From: an uncultured Clostridia bacterium
GTDB lineage: Bacteria > Bacillota > Clostridia > Oscillospirales > Ruminococcaceae
DNA: 64,000 nucleotides
Assembly (NCBI GenBank): GCA_947632025.1
Contig: CANRNN010000005.1
Location: forward strand, 1-64,000
Direction of reading: 5' to 3'
A program made the position numbers and the translations under genes. This document shows, in pieces, positions 16,411 to 24,988 of this stretch; the first letter of the stretch is position 1; each line of letters starts with the position of its first letter. The notes below the pieces were generated by a model. It made no database searches, was not told the origin of the DNA, and saw nothing but the letters and a program-made list of their open reading frames with translations.

Positions 16411-16815
16411 ATGGGAATAGTATGCGTTGTGGGAAACGGCTCGGCGGGAGAACTGCTGTGTGATTTGCCTGTCATAGAAACGGGCAGCTTTGCGGAAATA
16501 TCCTGTCCGGACGCTGTGATAATAGCAGGGCAGGATTCAAGGATCAGGGTAAATTCGGCGCTCGCGGTGATAGTCGACGAGAATTACGGCGGGGAACTGC
16601 CGCAGGGCGTGCAGCTTGTCACCTGCGGTATCTCGCCGAAGAACACGGTAAGCGTGACCTCGCGCACCGAGGACAAGCTTACTCTCGCGCTTAACCGGTC
16701 GCTTAAGACCCTCGGCGGAGTCGCCGAGCCGATGGAGATCCCCGTTCCCGTCAAAAAAGGTTTCGCGGAGTACGACCTTATGGCGGAATTTGCGGCAAGA
16801 CTTCTTATTCAATAA
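16411..16815 (+). CDS. Conserved hypothetical protein, 134 residues
   Basis: I do not recognise a named family. The protein starts with a hydrophobic strand and glycine turn (IVCVVGNGSAGE), and has a central DAVIIAGQD strand and the block CGISPKNTVSVTS. It ends in a helix rich in Ala and Leu. No signal peptide or membrane span is evident, so a cytoplasmic alpha/beta protein is likely. AAAGGGGG gives a strong start. It stands alone between the sigma-operon terminator and its own terminator. Nucleotide binding through the N-terminal glycine-rich loop is possible but not shown. Confidence 0.75.
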   Translation: MGIVCVVGNGSAGELLCDLPVIETGSFAEISCPDAVIIAGQDSRIRVNSALAVIVDENYGGELPQGVQLVTCGISPKNTVSVTSRTEDKLTLALNRSLKTLGGVAEPMEIPVPVKKGFAEYDLMAEFAARLLIQ

Positions 16816-16819
16816 ACAA

Positions 16820-16862
16820 CTATCCCTGAGGACTTCTGCCCCCAGGGATAGACTTTATCTTT
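16820..16862 (+). terminator. Terminator between convergent genes
   Basis: CTATCCCTG and CAGGGATAG form a perfect 9-bp stem around a 14-nt loop, followed by a T-rich stretch. It may also stop the convergent amt transcript. Confidence 0.7.
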
Positions 16863-16890
16863 TGTTCCGCACTGTAATTTTTTCTGTAAA

Positions 16891-18690
16891 TTATTCTACG
16901 TCCTGAAGCGCGTCGTAGCCGCTTTCGCCGGTTCTTACCTTTACAACGTCGACTACGTCGTATACGAATATCTTGCCGTCGCCTATCTTGCCGGTGTAAA
17001 GCACGTTCTTAGCGGTTTCAACGACCGTTTCAACAGGCACCTTGCAGACAACGATCTCCATCTTGATCTTGGGAAGAAGATGTGTTTCGATAGGAACTCC
17101 ACGGTAGTATTCCGTTGCGCCTTTCTGCATACCGCAGCCGAGAACGTTCGTTACTGTCATACCGGTTATTCCTATGCCGGACATAGCGTTCTTGAGGACT
17201 TCGACGTGTTCGGGCTTGGTGATGATGACCACCTTCGACATATGAACGCCGTCCGAGGGAGTGTATTTCTTATGTACAACAGGAACATCTTTCTCGGAAG
17301 AGCTTGCCGCAGCCTCGACTTTCGCGAGGGTGTCGACTTCCTTCTCACGTCCCGAAGATGTGGTTTCGACCTGCATAGTCGGGATAAAGTCTGCGTAGGA
17401 GCTGGGAAGTCCGTGTTCCGTAGCGTCCAGACCGACGATTTCCTCGTGACGGGAAACACGCAGTCCGATAGTCTTTTTAAGGAACAGGAACGTAAGCGAG
17501 ATAGTCACTGCCGTCCACGCGATGATGCAAAGCTCACCGAGAGCCTGAACTCCGAGCTGTGCGAATCCGCCGCCGTAGAACAGACCCTTTACGGGTTCGC
17601 CGCCGACGCCGACATTCTGACCGTGACCGTTAGCGAACAGACCTACCGCCAGAGTACCCCATACGCCGTTGCAGAAGTGTACCGCGACCGCGCCGACAGG
17701 GTCGTCGATCTTAAGTACATAATCGAGCAGCCAAACGCCGAATACTACGATAAATCCAGAAACCAGACCGATTATAGCCGCCGACAGGCAGTCAACGTCC
17801 GCGCACGGAGCCGTTATCGCGACCAGTCCCGCCAGAGAGGCGTTAAGGCACATTGAAACATCGGGCTTGCCGTTTTTAAGCCATGTGAATATCATAGTCG
17901 TGCAGGTTGCGACCGCAGGGGCAACCGTCGTGGTAAGGAAGATGTTCGCGAGGTATTCGACATTGGAAGCCGCCGCGCCGTTGAATCCGTACCAGCCGAA
18001 CCAGAGAATGAATACGCCCAGTGCGCCGAGCGTCATAGAGTGACCGAGAATAGCGCGGGGTTTTCCGTCTTTGCCGAATTTGCCGATACGGGGACCTACC
18101 ATTGCCGCGCCGATAAGTGCGCACACGCCGCCCGCGGTGTGAATTGCCGCCGAACCTGCGAAGTCAACGAATCCCATCTGTGCCAGCCAGCCGCCGCCCC
18201 ATACCCAGTGAGCCTCGATAGGGTAGATTACAGCGCTTATAACTGCCGAATAAATGCAGTAGCTTATGAACTTTGTACGCTCCGCCATAGCGCCCGACAC
18301 GATAGTCGCCGCCGTCGCACAGAACACAAGGTTGAACACGAATTCCGCGCATCTGTCAAACGAGGTGAAGCTTCCCAGTACGTCCAGCGTCGGTATGCCC
18401 ACCAGTCCGAACAGCGCGTCCTCTCCGAGCAGCAGCCCGAATCCGAGGAAAATAAACACCACCGTTCCGATACAGAAGTCCATAAGGTTCTTCATAATTA
18501 TGTTGCCTGCGTTTTTCGCACGGGTCATACCCGTTTCCACCATCGCGAAGCCCGCCTGCATAAAGAACACCAGTGCTGCTCCTATCAGATACCATATTCC
18601 GTTTCCGTCGCCCACATTGAACATCGTGCTGTTGACTACTTCGTCAACGCCCGGTGCTGCTTCTGCAAGCGTTGTGAAGATTGCGTTCAT
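16891..18690 (-). CDS. Ammonium transporter fused to a PII (GlnB/GlnK) domain
   Basis: One 599-residue chain joins an Amt channel (about 1-430, eleven predicted membrane helices) to a linker (430-483) and a complete PII domain (484-599). Amt signatures include FMQAGFAMVETG and GAAMVGPR. In the PII part the nucleotide-binding GIGITGMTV and the TGKIGDGKIFV loop are intact. The T-loop reads YYRGVPIETHLLPK, with Ile where GlnB has the uridylylated Tyr51. PII proteins gate Amt through the T-loop in response to ATP/ADP and 2-oxoglutarate; here the gate is tethered. Transcription is from a consensus promoter through a leader with a terminator-like hairpin. Confidence 0.95.
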   Translation of the reverse strand: MNAIFTTLAEAAPGVDEVVNSTMFNVGDGNGIWYLIGAALVFFMQAGFAMVETGMTRAKNAGNIIMKNLMDFCIGTVVFIFLGFGLLLGEDALFGLVGIPTLDVLGSFTSFDRCAEFVFNLVFCATAATIVSGAMAERTKFISYCIYSAVISAVIYPIEAHWVWGGGWLAQMGFVDFAGSAAIHTAGGVCALIGAAMVGPRIGKFGKDGKPRAILGHSMTLGALGVFILWFGWYGFNGAAASNVEYLANIFLTTTVAPAVATCTTMIFTWLKNGKPDVSMCLNASLAGLVAITAPCADVDCLSAAIIGLVSGFIVVFGVWLLDYVLKIDDPVGAVAVHFCNGVWGTLAVGLFANGHGQNVGVGGEPVKGLFYGGGFAQLGVQALGELCIIAWTAVTISLTFLFLKKTIGLRVSRHEEIVGLDATEHGLPSSYADFIPTMQVETTSSGREKEVDTLAKVEAAASSSEKDVPVVHKKYTPSDGVHMSKVVIITKPEHVEVLKNAMSGIGITGMTVTNVLGCGMQKGATEYYRGVPIETHLLPKIKMEIVVCKVPVETVVETAKNVLYTGKIGDGKIFVYDVVDVVKVRTGESGYDALQDVE

Positions 18691-18735
18691 TTAAGACCGC
18701 TCCTTTCAAATGTTTTAATTATGTTTATTTATATA

Positions 18736-18785
18736 GAAAAAGGCTATGATATGGGAATACCTCGCGGAATTCTCACCTCATAGCC
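18736..18785 (-). promoter_or_regulatory. Terminator-like hairpin in the amt leader (possible attenuator)
   Basis: In the amt leader, GGCTATGA (transcribed 5' arm, 18778-18785) pairs with TCATAGCC (18742-18749). Inside, GAATTCC and GGTATTC pair around a GCGA (GNRA) tetraloop. The stem is followed by TTTTTCT, as in an intrinsic terminator, yet it sits between the promoter and the amt start codon. It could attenuate transcription or form a small RNA. It matches no nitrogen riboswitch I know. Confidence 0.6.
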
Positions 18786-18801
18786 TCGTTGCTATGTTTT
18801 T

Positions 18802-18830
18802 ATTATACTACGTTTAACTTGATTTGTCAA
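18802..18830 (-). promoter_or_regulatory. Promoter of amt-PII
   Basis: Full-consensus TTGACA (18825-18830) and TATAAT (18802-18807), 17-nt spacer, minus strand. The interval 18831-19032 shows no gene. Confidence 0.85.
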
Positions 18831-19032
18831 GTGATTTTTGCAAGTTTTTAATTCAAAACTTGCATTTTGTATAATTCAACAAAAATTTTCACCAATATCC
18901 GATATAGTAATGCAATTAGTACAAAAATCCGAAAATTCACGGAGAAAATTACCGAAAACGCGCACATTTGTTGAATAAAATCATACGCGGACGAGAAAAT
19001 ATTTTTGAAATCTTTCACAAAGGAGTGATCTT

Positions 19033-19197
19033 ATGTCACGGGAAACCGAACGATATATCAAAAGCGCGGCTGCAGGAGCGATAACGGGAGGACTTGCGTA
19101 TCTGGCGATGCGCAAGCTGACGGGGGATTCCCGATTCAAGCGCAAAACTACAGCGAAGGTCATGAAGATCGTCGGGAACTTTATGGATTCGCTTTGA
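19033..19197 (+). CDS. Small hypothetical protein, 54 residues
   Basis: The reading frame starts at an ATG preceded by AAGGAGTGATC and encodes a basic 54-residue protein. It has a short Ala/Gly-rich hydrophobic stretch (SAAAGAITGGLAYLAM, about 11-26) and a lysine-rich C-terminal half, and could be membrane-associated. It has a good ribosome site and a strong terminator of its own, which supports a real gene. I do not recognise a family. It is convergent with feoB. Confidence 0.65.
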   Translation: MSRETERYIKSAAAGAITGGLAYLAMRKLTGDSRFKRKTTAKVMKIVGNFMDSL

Positions 19198-19213
19198 TAA
19201 AGCCATAAACAAG

Positions 19214-19247
19214 CGAGAGCCGCAAACACGGCTCTCGATTTTATTTA
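19214..19247 (+). terminator. Terminator between the 54-residue gene and feoB
   Basis: CGAGAGCCG and CGGCTCTCG form a perfect 9-bp stem followed by ATTTTATTTATTT. Confidence 0.85.
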
Positions 19248-19251
19248 TTTG

Positions 19252-21375
19252 TTATGCTCCGAATATCCCCGCGATGTTCGCTATAACGGCGCACAGAACT
19301 ATTCCGCATACCGTCGGGATAACGAACGCCAGCGCCGCCCATTTTCCGCCTGCTTCCTTTTTTACCGTCAGAAGCGAGGTCGCGCACGGAAAGTGCATAA
19401 GCGAAAAAATTATCACGCACAGCGCCGTTACACGCGTCCAGCCGTTCGCCGTGAACAGCTCCGCAAGCTGCGTCGGCTCTATCTCCGACAAGCTTCCGCT
19501 TTGAAGATACATCATAGCCGTCAGCGGGATAACTATCTCGTTCGCGGGAAGTCCCAGCAGGAATGCCGCGATTATCACCCCGTCCATTCCGATAAATTTC
19601 CCGAACGGGTCAAGAAAATCCGTAATATACATCAAAACGGCATTCCCGTTTATCTGTATATTCGCCAGAAGCCAGATGACAAGCCCCGCAGGAGCCGCGG
19701 CAGCAAGCGCTCTGCCCAGAACAAAAATAGTCCTGTCAAGCAGCGACCGCAGAAGTATCTTGCCTATCTGCGGCTTTCTGAAAGGCGGAAGCTCAAGTGT
19801 GAAGGACGACGGCTCTCCTTTTAATATGGTAAGAGAAAGCAGCTTTGAAACTCCGAGAGTGGTGAAAATTCCCAGAACTATCACTCCCGTCAGCATCACT
19901 GCCGAAAGCAGTCCGCCGAAAAATCCCGAAACCCCGACAAAAAACAGCGAGATTATCGTAAGTATCATCGGAAAACGCCCGTTGCACGGCACAAAAACGT
20001 TCGTCAGCATCGCGATAAGCCGCTCCCTCGGACTGTCGATTATACGGCAGCCGACTATCCCCGCAGCGTTGCACCCAAAGCCCATTGCCATTGTAAGCGC
20101 CTGTTTTCCGCAAGCCGAGCATTTGCAGAACGGTCTGTCGAGATTGTAGGCTATCCTCGGCAGATACCCCAAGTCCTCCAGCAGCGAGAACAGCGGGAAA
20201 AATATCGCCATAGGCGGCAGCATTACCGACACCACCCACGCCGTCACCCGATAAACGCCGTCGATAAGCGCACCGCGAAGCCATTCGGGCGCGCTTGCGT
20301 TCACCATTTTGTCGGAGAGGAAATTTCCGAATTTCGTAAGCACCGAGCTTAGAAATTCGCTCGGATAATTCGCAAGTACTATCGTGATGTAAAATATCAG
20401 GGTCAGCAGAACGAGCATTATCGGATACCCCAGCGCCTTGCTCGTAAGCACCTTGTCGGCTTTGGAAAGCTCCCCCGAAACCTCTCCCGAAACGGCTTCA
20501 TCGCATATTTCCTCGACGTTTAGCATAATACAGGAAACTATCCTGTCCGTAAGAACCCCGTCGGAGATTCCCGCCTGTTCAAGCAGCCTTTCGGCGTCCG
20601 AAACAGCTTCGGAAAGCGCTTCGTTATCGGAATTTTCCATACGGCTCTTTATTTCGGAAACAAGCGCTTCGTCGCCCTCTATAAGCCGCAGCGCCGTCCA
20701 GCGGGCAGGGATACCGTCAAGTATTTTTGCGTTTTCCACCACGGGCGCGACAAGCTCCAGAGCCTCCTCAACGGGCTTTATATACCTGAGTTTTCTCGGC
20801 TTCGGGATATATTTTCCGCTGCATAATTCCTCCAGACGTGTTACAAGTACGCCGAGAGATCTCTTATCGTGAGCAGATGTCCCCACCACCGGCACTCCCA
20901 GTTCCCGTTCGAGAGCGTCAAGGTCTACCCGTATCTTCTTGCGCCGCGCTTCGTCCATAAGGTTCACGCATACAAGCGTTTTCGGGCATACCTCTATTAT
21001 TTGCAGGGCAAGGTTCAGGCTTCTCGAAAGGCAGGTTGCGTCGCACACCACCACAGCCGCGTCTATCCCGCCGAAAAGAATGAAGTTTCTTGCGACTTCC
21101 TCCTCGCGGGAGCGTGCCATAAGCGAGTATGTCCCCGGAATATCCGCCAGTACACAGGAAAAATCTCCCCGCTTAAAGTACCCTTCGGCGGCGGCGACGG
21201 TTTTTCCCGACCAGTTTCCCGTGTGCTGATGAAGCCCCGTAAGCGCGTTAAAGACGGTGCTTTTCCCGACATTCGGATTTCCCGCCAGGGCAACTATCTT
21301 GTCGGCAGGAGATTTTCGGGAAACGGAAAACTCTCCGCACGCGGAAAATCCCGTAGAATCAGCAGTAAGTCCCAT
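19252..21375 (-). CDS. feoB: Ferrous iron transporter FeoB
   Basis: FeoB imports Fe2+ across the inner membrane. The 707-residue protein has an N-terminal GTPase domain (G1 GNPNVGKS near 33, G3 DIPGTYS, G4 NLMD). A helical GDI region follows, then a C-terminal membrane domain with two Gate motifs containing the conserved cysteines in GCNAAGIVGC and FPCAT. It directly follows feoA (TGA-ATG, no gap), so the two are co-translated. An alternative internal start would remove the first 20 residues, which are not conserved. Confidence 0.96.
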   Translation of the reverse strand: MGLTADSTGFSACGEFSVSRKSPADKIVALAGNPNVGKSTVFNALTGLHQHTGNWSGKTVAAAEGYFKRGDFSCVLADIPGTYSLMARSREEEVARNFILFGGIDAAVVVCDATCLSRSLNLALQIIEVCPKTLVCVNLMDEARRKKIRVDLDALERELGVPVVGTSAHDKRSLGVLVTRLEELCSGKYIPKPRKLRYIKPVEEALELVAPVVENAKILDGIPARWTALRLIEGDEALVSEIKSRMENSDNEALSEAVSDAERLLEQAGISDGVLTDRIVSCIMLNVEEICDEAVSGEVSGELSKADKVLTSKALGYPIMLVLLTLIFYITIVLANYPSEFLSSVLTKFGNFLSDKMVNASAPEWLRGALIDGVYRVTAWVVSVMLPPMAIFFPLFSLLEDLGYLPRIAYNLDRPFCKCSACGKQALTMAMGFGCNAAGIVGCRIIDSPRERLIAMLTNVFVPCNGRFPMILTIISLFFVGVSGFFGGLLSAVMLTGVIVLGIFTTLGVSKLLSLTILKGEPSSFTLELPPFRKPQIGKILLRSLLDRTIFVLGRALAAAAPAGLVIWLLANIQINGNAVLMYITDFLDPFGKFIGMDGVIIAAFLLGLPANEIVIPLTAMMYLQSGSLSEIEPTQLAELFTANGWTRVTALCVIIFSLMHFPCATSLLTVKKEAGGKWAALAFVIPTVCGIVLCAVIANIAGIFGA

Positions 21376-21612
21376 TCATATCCCCCTTACCTTTACACGC
21401 CGTGCGTCAGGTTTTCTTATAGCTATGACCGCTCCGCGTATAAGATACGCGGACGGATCGCCCATGGGGCTCTGACCCAGACGTTTTACCACAGCGCCTT
21501 CGCAAAGACCTATATCGAGCAGACGGCGGCGCATGGCGCCCTCTGTTTCAAGCTCCACTACCTCGGCGCGCTCGCCGACGTTTATATCGCACAATGAACG
21601 GATCTTCTCCAC
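21376..21612 (-). CDS. feoA: FeoA domain protein
   Basis: This 78-residue SH3-like cytoplasmic protein assists FeoB. The RRRLLDIGLCEGAVVKRL core and the C-terminal AIRKPDARRVKV strand fit FeoA. I chose the GTG at 21612 (VEKIRSLCDI) because GGGGTGAT lies upstream at normal distance; the longer frame runs through a terminator-like hairpin. It abuts feoB. No clear Fur box was seen upstream, so iron control is assumed from the family, not shown. Confidence 0.92.
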   Translation of the reverse strand: MEKIRSLCDINVGERAEVVELETEGAMRRRLLDIGLCEGAVVKRLGQSPMGDPSAYLIRGAVIAIRKPDARRVKVRGI

Positions 21613-21624
21613 AAAAATCACCCC

Positions 21625-21657
21625 GAAAATAAAATTCAAGCCGGATAAGGCTTGAAT
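21625..21657 (-). terminator. Terminator of the phosphatase-gumN unit, in the feoAB upstream region
   Basis: ATTCAAGCC and GGCTTGAAT form a perfect 9-bp stem, followed on the minus strand by TTTATTTT. A TATAAT-like hexamer just before it could start feoAB transcription, in which case the hairpin would lie in the feoAB leader. Confidence 0.65.
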
Positions 21658-21684
21658 CATTATATGTCATTCGCAAAAATCGGG

Positions 21685-22638
21685 TTACAAAAAAGGGGCG
21701 GAAGTCCCGCCCTCGTTTTGTATTTCGTAGCCCGCTTCGCCGAGAAAGTCGAGTATATCCGGCGGTGCGGCAAAGTGCATAGCTCCCACGGCGACAAACA
21801 GCTTTTCGCCGTTTTTCAGGGAGTTTATGATTTTTTCGGACATAGCCCGCTGTCGGTTTTCGTACATCTCCGAAAGGTAGAAATCGTATTCTTCCTTAAG
21901 TTCCGCGGGGACTTCGTCCTCGTAAAGCATTTTTTCAAGCGCTGTCAGGTCGCCTGTTTTCCACGCTTCGTAAAGCCGCACAAGCGCGTCTTTTTGCTGC
22001 TCGCGGTCGGTTTGTACAGACTGTTTGAGGAAGTATATCTGAAGCGCCATAGGCTCGCGGGAATTCATTTCGTACTGTGATTCGACCGATTCAAGCTCGA
22101 TGACGTTTATGGAATTTTCCTTTGCGTAATTCAGAAGCATTCTGTCCGTGCCGTTGTTTGAATCGTATCCAAGCTCGTCCGCCAGACTGTTTGTCAGCAG
22201 CGACCCCCACACCGACGGGATATAGCGTTCAAACACGGGAGCATAGAGCTTTTTCTTCTCGAAATAATTTCTTATCTCCCCGTAGTCGTCACCGAGAACG
22301 TCCCTTGCCGTGCCGTCCCGAAGTTCCAGTATCCGCATTGCTTCGTCAAGCCTCTTGCTGTCTTTTTCAAGCTCTGTCAGGTCCACCTCTACCGCCAGCC
22401 GTCCGCACTCGTCAAGCGCCGAGTAGACTTTTTCGGGAAGAGCGCAGTTGTCGGGCGCGGTATGCATCGTCCCCAGCAGGTATGCCGTGCCGCCCGTCTG
22501 TTTGTCCTCGACCTTGAAAAACGGCGGATCGGCTATAACGGCTATGTCCGGTGCGGCGTTCTCTTTCGGGGAACACCCCGAAAACAGCATTATCACCGCA
22601 AATACAGCCGAAATTGCTTTTACGGGATATTTTTTCAT
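21685..22638 (-). CDS. TraB/GumN-family lipoprotein
   Basis: The 317-residue protein has a lipoprotein signal (MKKYPVKAISAVFAVIMLFSGC, Cys22). The TraB/GumN domain follows with the paired motifs YLLGTMH near residue 55 and VAVGAMHF near 285, which carry conserved metal-ligand histidines. Eukaryotic Tiki members of the superfamily are metalloproteases; bacterial roles are unclear. It is probably anchored outside the membrane. It overlaps the upstream histidine-phosphatase stop by one base, so the two are co-translated. A terminator follows. Confidence 0.9.
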   Translation of the reverse strand: MKKYPVKAISAVFAVIMLFSGCSPKENAAPDIAVIADPPFFKVEDKQTGGTAYLLGTMHTAPDNCALPEKVYSALDECGRLAVEVDLTELEKDSKRLDEAMRILELRDGTARDVLGDDYGEIRNYFEKKKLYAPVFERYIPSVWGSLLTNSLADELGYDSNNGTDRMLLNYAKENSINVIELESVESQYEMNSREPMALQIYFLKQSVQTDREQQKDALVRLYEAWKTGDLTALEKMLYEDEVPAELKEEYDFYLSEMYENRQRAMSEKIINSLKNGEKLFVAVGAMHFAAPPDILDFLGEAGYEIQNEGGTSAPFL

Positions 22639-23246
22639 CAGAACAATCTCCCTGAGATCTCAAACAGCGGACCTTTCTGCCACATAAACGGCGTGAGTAT
22701 TATCTCGTAGCCGTCCCCAGGCTCAAGCAGAAAGTCGGCGGGTCTGCCTTTCGGCAGTCCGCAGCCGCACAGAAGATTCGTTATTACCCCCGCGTGAGTG
22801 ATACACGCCGCGCGGTAGATCTCGTGCTTCATCATATCATCGAAAATCTCGCCCAGACCCGCAACGCACCGAAGTACAAAATCCCCGTACCGTTCGCCGT
22901 TCGGCGGAGCGGCTTCTCTGCCGCCCTTTATCCATTCCGTGTACGCGCCCAGATCCTGAAGCTGCGCCTGAGTTTTCCCCTCAAAGTCCCCGAAATTCAT
23001 TTCTTCAAGCTTGTCCACTATCATAAGCGAATGTTCGGGGTAGATCATCTCGGCGGTTTCCAGACATCTCGCAAGCGGAGAGGAGTAGACTTTCCCGACG
23101 TTCGGGTATATATCCTGCGCGGCAAGCTCTTCTATCTGCTTTCTTCCCGTCGGGCAGAGGGAGAGGTCTGTCTGCCCGATATATTTTCCGTCAAGGTTTC
23201 CCTGCGTTATACCGTGACGAATGAGGTAAAGGTAATAGTTCTTCAT
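22638..23246 (-). CDS. Histidine phosphatase-family protein
   Basis: The 202-residue protein has the catalytic RHG motif (YLIRHGITQGN, near residue 10), SSPLARCLETAE, the acid/base region LEEMNFGDFEG, and the second catalytic His in CITHAGV. This is the phosphoglycerate-mutase-like branch, which includes CobC and broad phosphatases; the substrate cannot be told. A CobC-like role would fit a cobalamin salvage path, but no cob operon is here. The start follows GGAGGAATAT; four upstream residues are excluded. The following gene overlaps by one base. Confidence 0.92.
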   Translation of the reverse strand: MKNYYLYLIRHGITQGNLDGKYIGQTDLSLCPTGRKQIEELAAQDIYPNVGKVYSSPLARCLETAEMIYPEHSLMIVDKLEEMNFGDFEGKTQAQLQDLGAYTEWIKGGREAAPPNGERYGDFVLRCVAGLGEIFDDMMKHEIYRAACITHAGVITNLLCGCGLPKGRPADFLLEPGDGYEIILTPFMWQKGPLFEISGRLF

Positions 23247-23318
23247 ATATTCCTCCAAAATATGAGCTTTTAGCTAAAATCCACTATCAGACCGTCGAAA
23301 ATTTGTCTATTATGTCAC

Positions 23319-23347
23319 TTTACAAATCGGAATAAATGAGTTATAAT
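23319..23347 (+). promoter_or_regulatory. Promoter of the XRE regulator gene
   Basis: TTTACA (23319-23324) and TATAAT (23342-23347), 17-nt spacer. Confidence 0.75.
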
Positions 23348-23398
23348 ATACTATATGACATTGTTTTTGTAACAAAATTCTTTTACAGGAGTTCGGGA

Positions 23399-24064
23399 AT
23401 GAATCAGGATTTTCCAAGAATTATCAAATTGTTGCGGAAGGAGCGCGGACTTCATCAGAATGAAGCCGCCGAACAGCTTGGGGTGAATCAGTCACTGCTG
23501 TCGCATTACGAACGCGGAAAGCGCGAGTGCGGACTGGATTTTCTGACAGCGGCGGCGGATTTTTACGGGGTTTCGGTGGATTATCTTCTCGGAAGAACAA
23601 GCTCCCGTACAGGTATGATAGTTTCTGAGGAACAGCTTCCCGAAAGCACGGTTTCGGAGGGGTATGAGGGCGACCCCGCGGGCGCTCCCACTATGCTTAA
23701 AAAGAAAGTTATCACAAATTCTCTTGAAGTGATCTTCTCGCTGCTCGTGAAATCAAAAAACCATAAACTCGCCAATGCCGTAAGCTCTTTTCTGCTGACG
23801 GCGGTCTACCGTGCTTACAGAATGTTGTATTCGGCGGGAAATAACGACGAAAACAGCTTTTCCGTGCCGCACGAAACCGTCGCGGGCGCCTGCTTCGCAA
23901 AGCTCTCGATAGACGACGCGAAAGCCGCTGCCGCCGTAAAAGGCGGCTCTAAGGACGAAAAGATAAACAACGCCCGTATCGAGCGGGAATTTCCCCGTCA
24001 GAGCAGCGCGCTGTTTATGACCGTCACCAATGTCGAACACGATCTGCACAAGCTTATAAAATAA
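23399..24064 (+). CDS. XRE-family transcriptional regulator
   Basis: The 221-residue protein begins with a Cro/C1-type helix-turn-helix (about 5-62, with QNEAAEQLGVNQSLLSHYERGKRE). The domain ends with YGVSVDYLLGR, the common junction of such regulators. The C-terminal 150 residues are helical with no recognised ligand domain. The start follows GGAGTTC; the frame is open 21 residues further upstream, overlapping the promoter, and that extension is rejected. It is monocistronic and convergent with era. Its target is unknown, and no inverted-repeat operator is obvious in the promoter. Confidence 0.88.
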   Translation: MNQDFPRIIKLLRKERGLHQNEAAEQLGVNQSLLSHYERGKRECGLDFLTAAADFYGVSVDYLLGRTSSRTGMIVSEEQLPESTVSEGYEGDPAGAPTMLKKKVITNSLEVIFSLLVKSKNHKLANAVSSFLLTAVYRAYRMLYSAGNNDENSFSVPHETVAGACFAKLSIDDAKAAAAVKGGSKDEKINNARIEREFPRQSSALFMTVTNVEHDLHKLIK

Positions 24065-24088
24065 TCCGGAACAGTTGGGTTTATGCGT

Positions 24089-24988
24089 TTACACGTCGTC
24101 GGACAGCTTGTATTCGCTTATGATGTTTTCGCGGTTGCGCCAGTCCTCTTTGACTTTCACGAAAAGCTGGAGATTGACCTTTGTGCCGAGAAGCTCCTCA
24201 ATGTCCTTGCGTGCGAGAGTGCCTATCTGTTTCAGGCGCTCGCCGCCTTTTCCGATTATCATTCCCTTATGGGAATCCTTTTCACAGATAATTACCGCAC
24301 GAAGGTCTGTTATGTCCTCCGTGCCTTTTTTTCTGGAGCTGAACTCCTCAATGTCGACGGCGGTGCCGTGCGGTATTTCCTGCTGCATTGTCCACAGAAT
24401 CTTTTCGCGGATTATCTCGGCGCAGAGAAAGCGCTCGGTGCGGTCGGTCGCTATGTCGTCGGGGAAGAAGTGTTCGCCCTCGACGGCGAATTTTTCAAGT
24501 GCGGGCAGTATTTTATCGGTATTTATACGGCGCTTTACGCTTATCGGTATCACTTCCTCAAAGTCGTAAAGCTCGCTGTACTGCGCTATTACCGGCAGGA
24601 GTTTTTCCTTGTCGCTTATAAGGTCTACTTTGTTAAGTAGCAGTATCACAGCCGTTCCGTTTGCCGCGAACGAGCGCACAAGCTCCTGTTCGACGGCTGA
24701 AATTTTTCTTGTCACGTCCGCCATAAGTATAGCGCAGTCAACGTCGTCGACGGCTGTACGGACAGACTTTACCATATGTTCATTCAGACGGTTGCGCGCC
24801 TTTATCATTCCGGGAGTGTCTATAAAAACGTACTGTATCTCGCCCTTGGTGAGAACTCCGTTTATCTTGTTGCGGGTGGTCTGGGGCTTGTCGCTGACGA
24901 TAGATATTTTCTCGCCGACCAGAAGATTCGTAAGCGAGGATTTTCCCGCGTTCGGGCGACCCGTGACCGCTATGAATACGTTTTTCAT
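24089..24988 (-). CDS. era: GTPase Era
   Basis: Era binds the 3' end of 16S rRNA and helps small-subunit maturation. The 299 residues have G1 GRPNAGKS (about 10-17), the effector PQTTRNKI, G3 DTPG, G4 NKVD and a C-terminal KH domain with IIGKGGERLKQIG. The start at 24988 overlaps the trmD stop by 4 nt (ATGA); the longer frame is only the trmD tail. It is the last gene of the rlmB-to-era operon. Confidence 0.96.
   Translation of the reverse strand: MKNVFIAVTGRPNAGKSSLTNLLVGEKISIVSDKPQTTRNKINGVLTKGEIQYVFIDTPGMIKARNRLNEHMVKSVRTAVDDVDCAILMADVTRKISAVEQELVRSFAANGTAVILLLNKVDLISDKEKLLPVIAQYSELYDFEEVIPISVKRRINTDKILPALEKFAVEGEHFFPDDIATDRTERFLCAEIIREKILWTMQQEIPHGTAVDIEEFSSRKKGTEDITDLRAVIICEKDSHKGMIIGKGGERLKQIGTLARKDIEELLGTKVNLQLFVKVKEDWRNRENIISEYKLSDDV

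Noticed and set aside
21600-21684. Fur box upstream of feoA
   Set aside because: No convincing 19-bp AT-rich palindrome; the obvious inverted repeat here is terminator-like.
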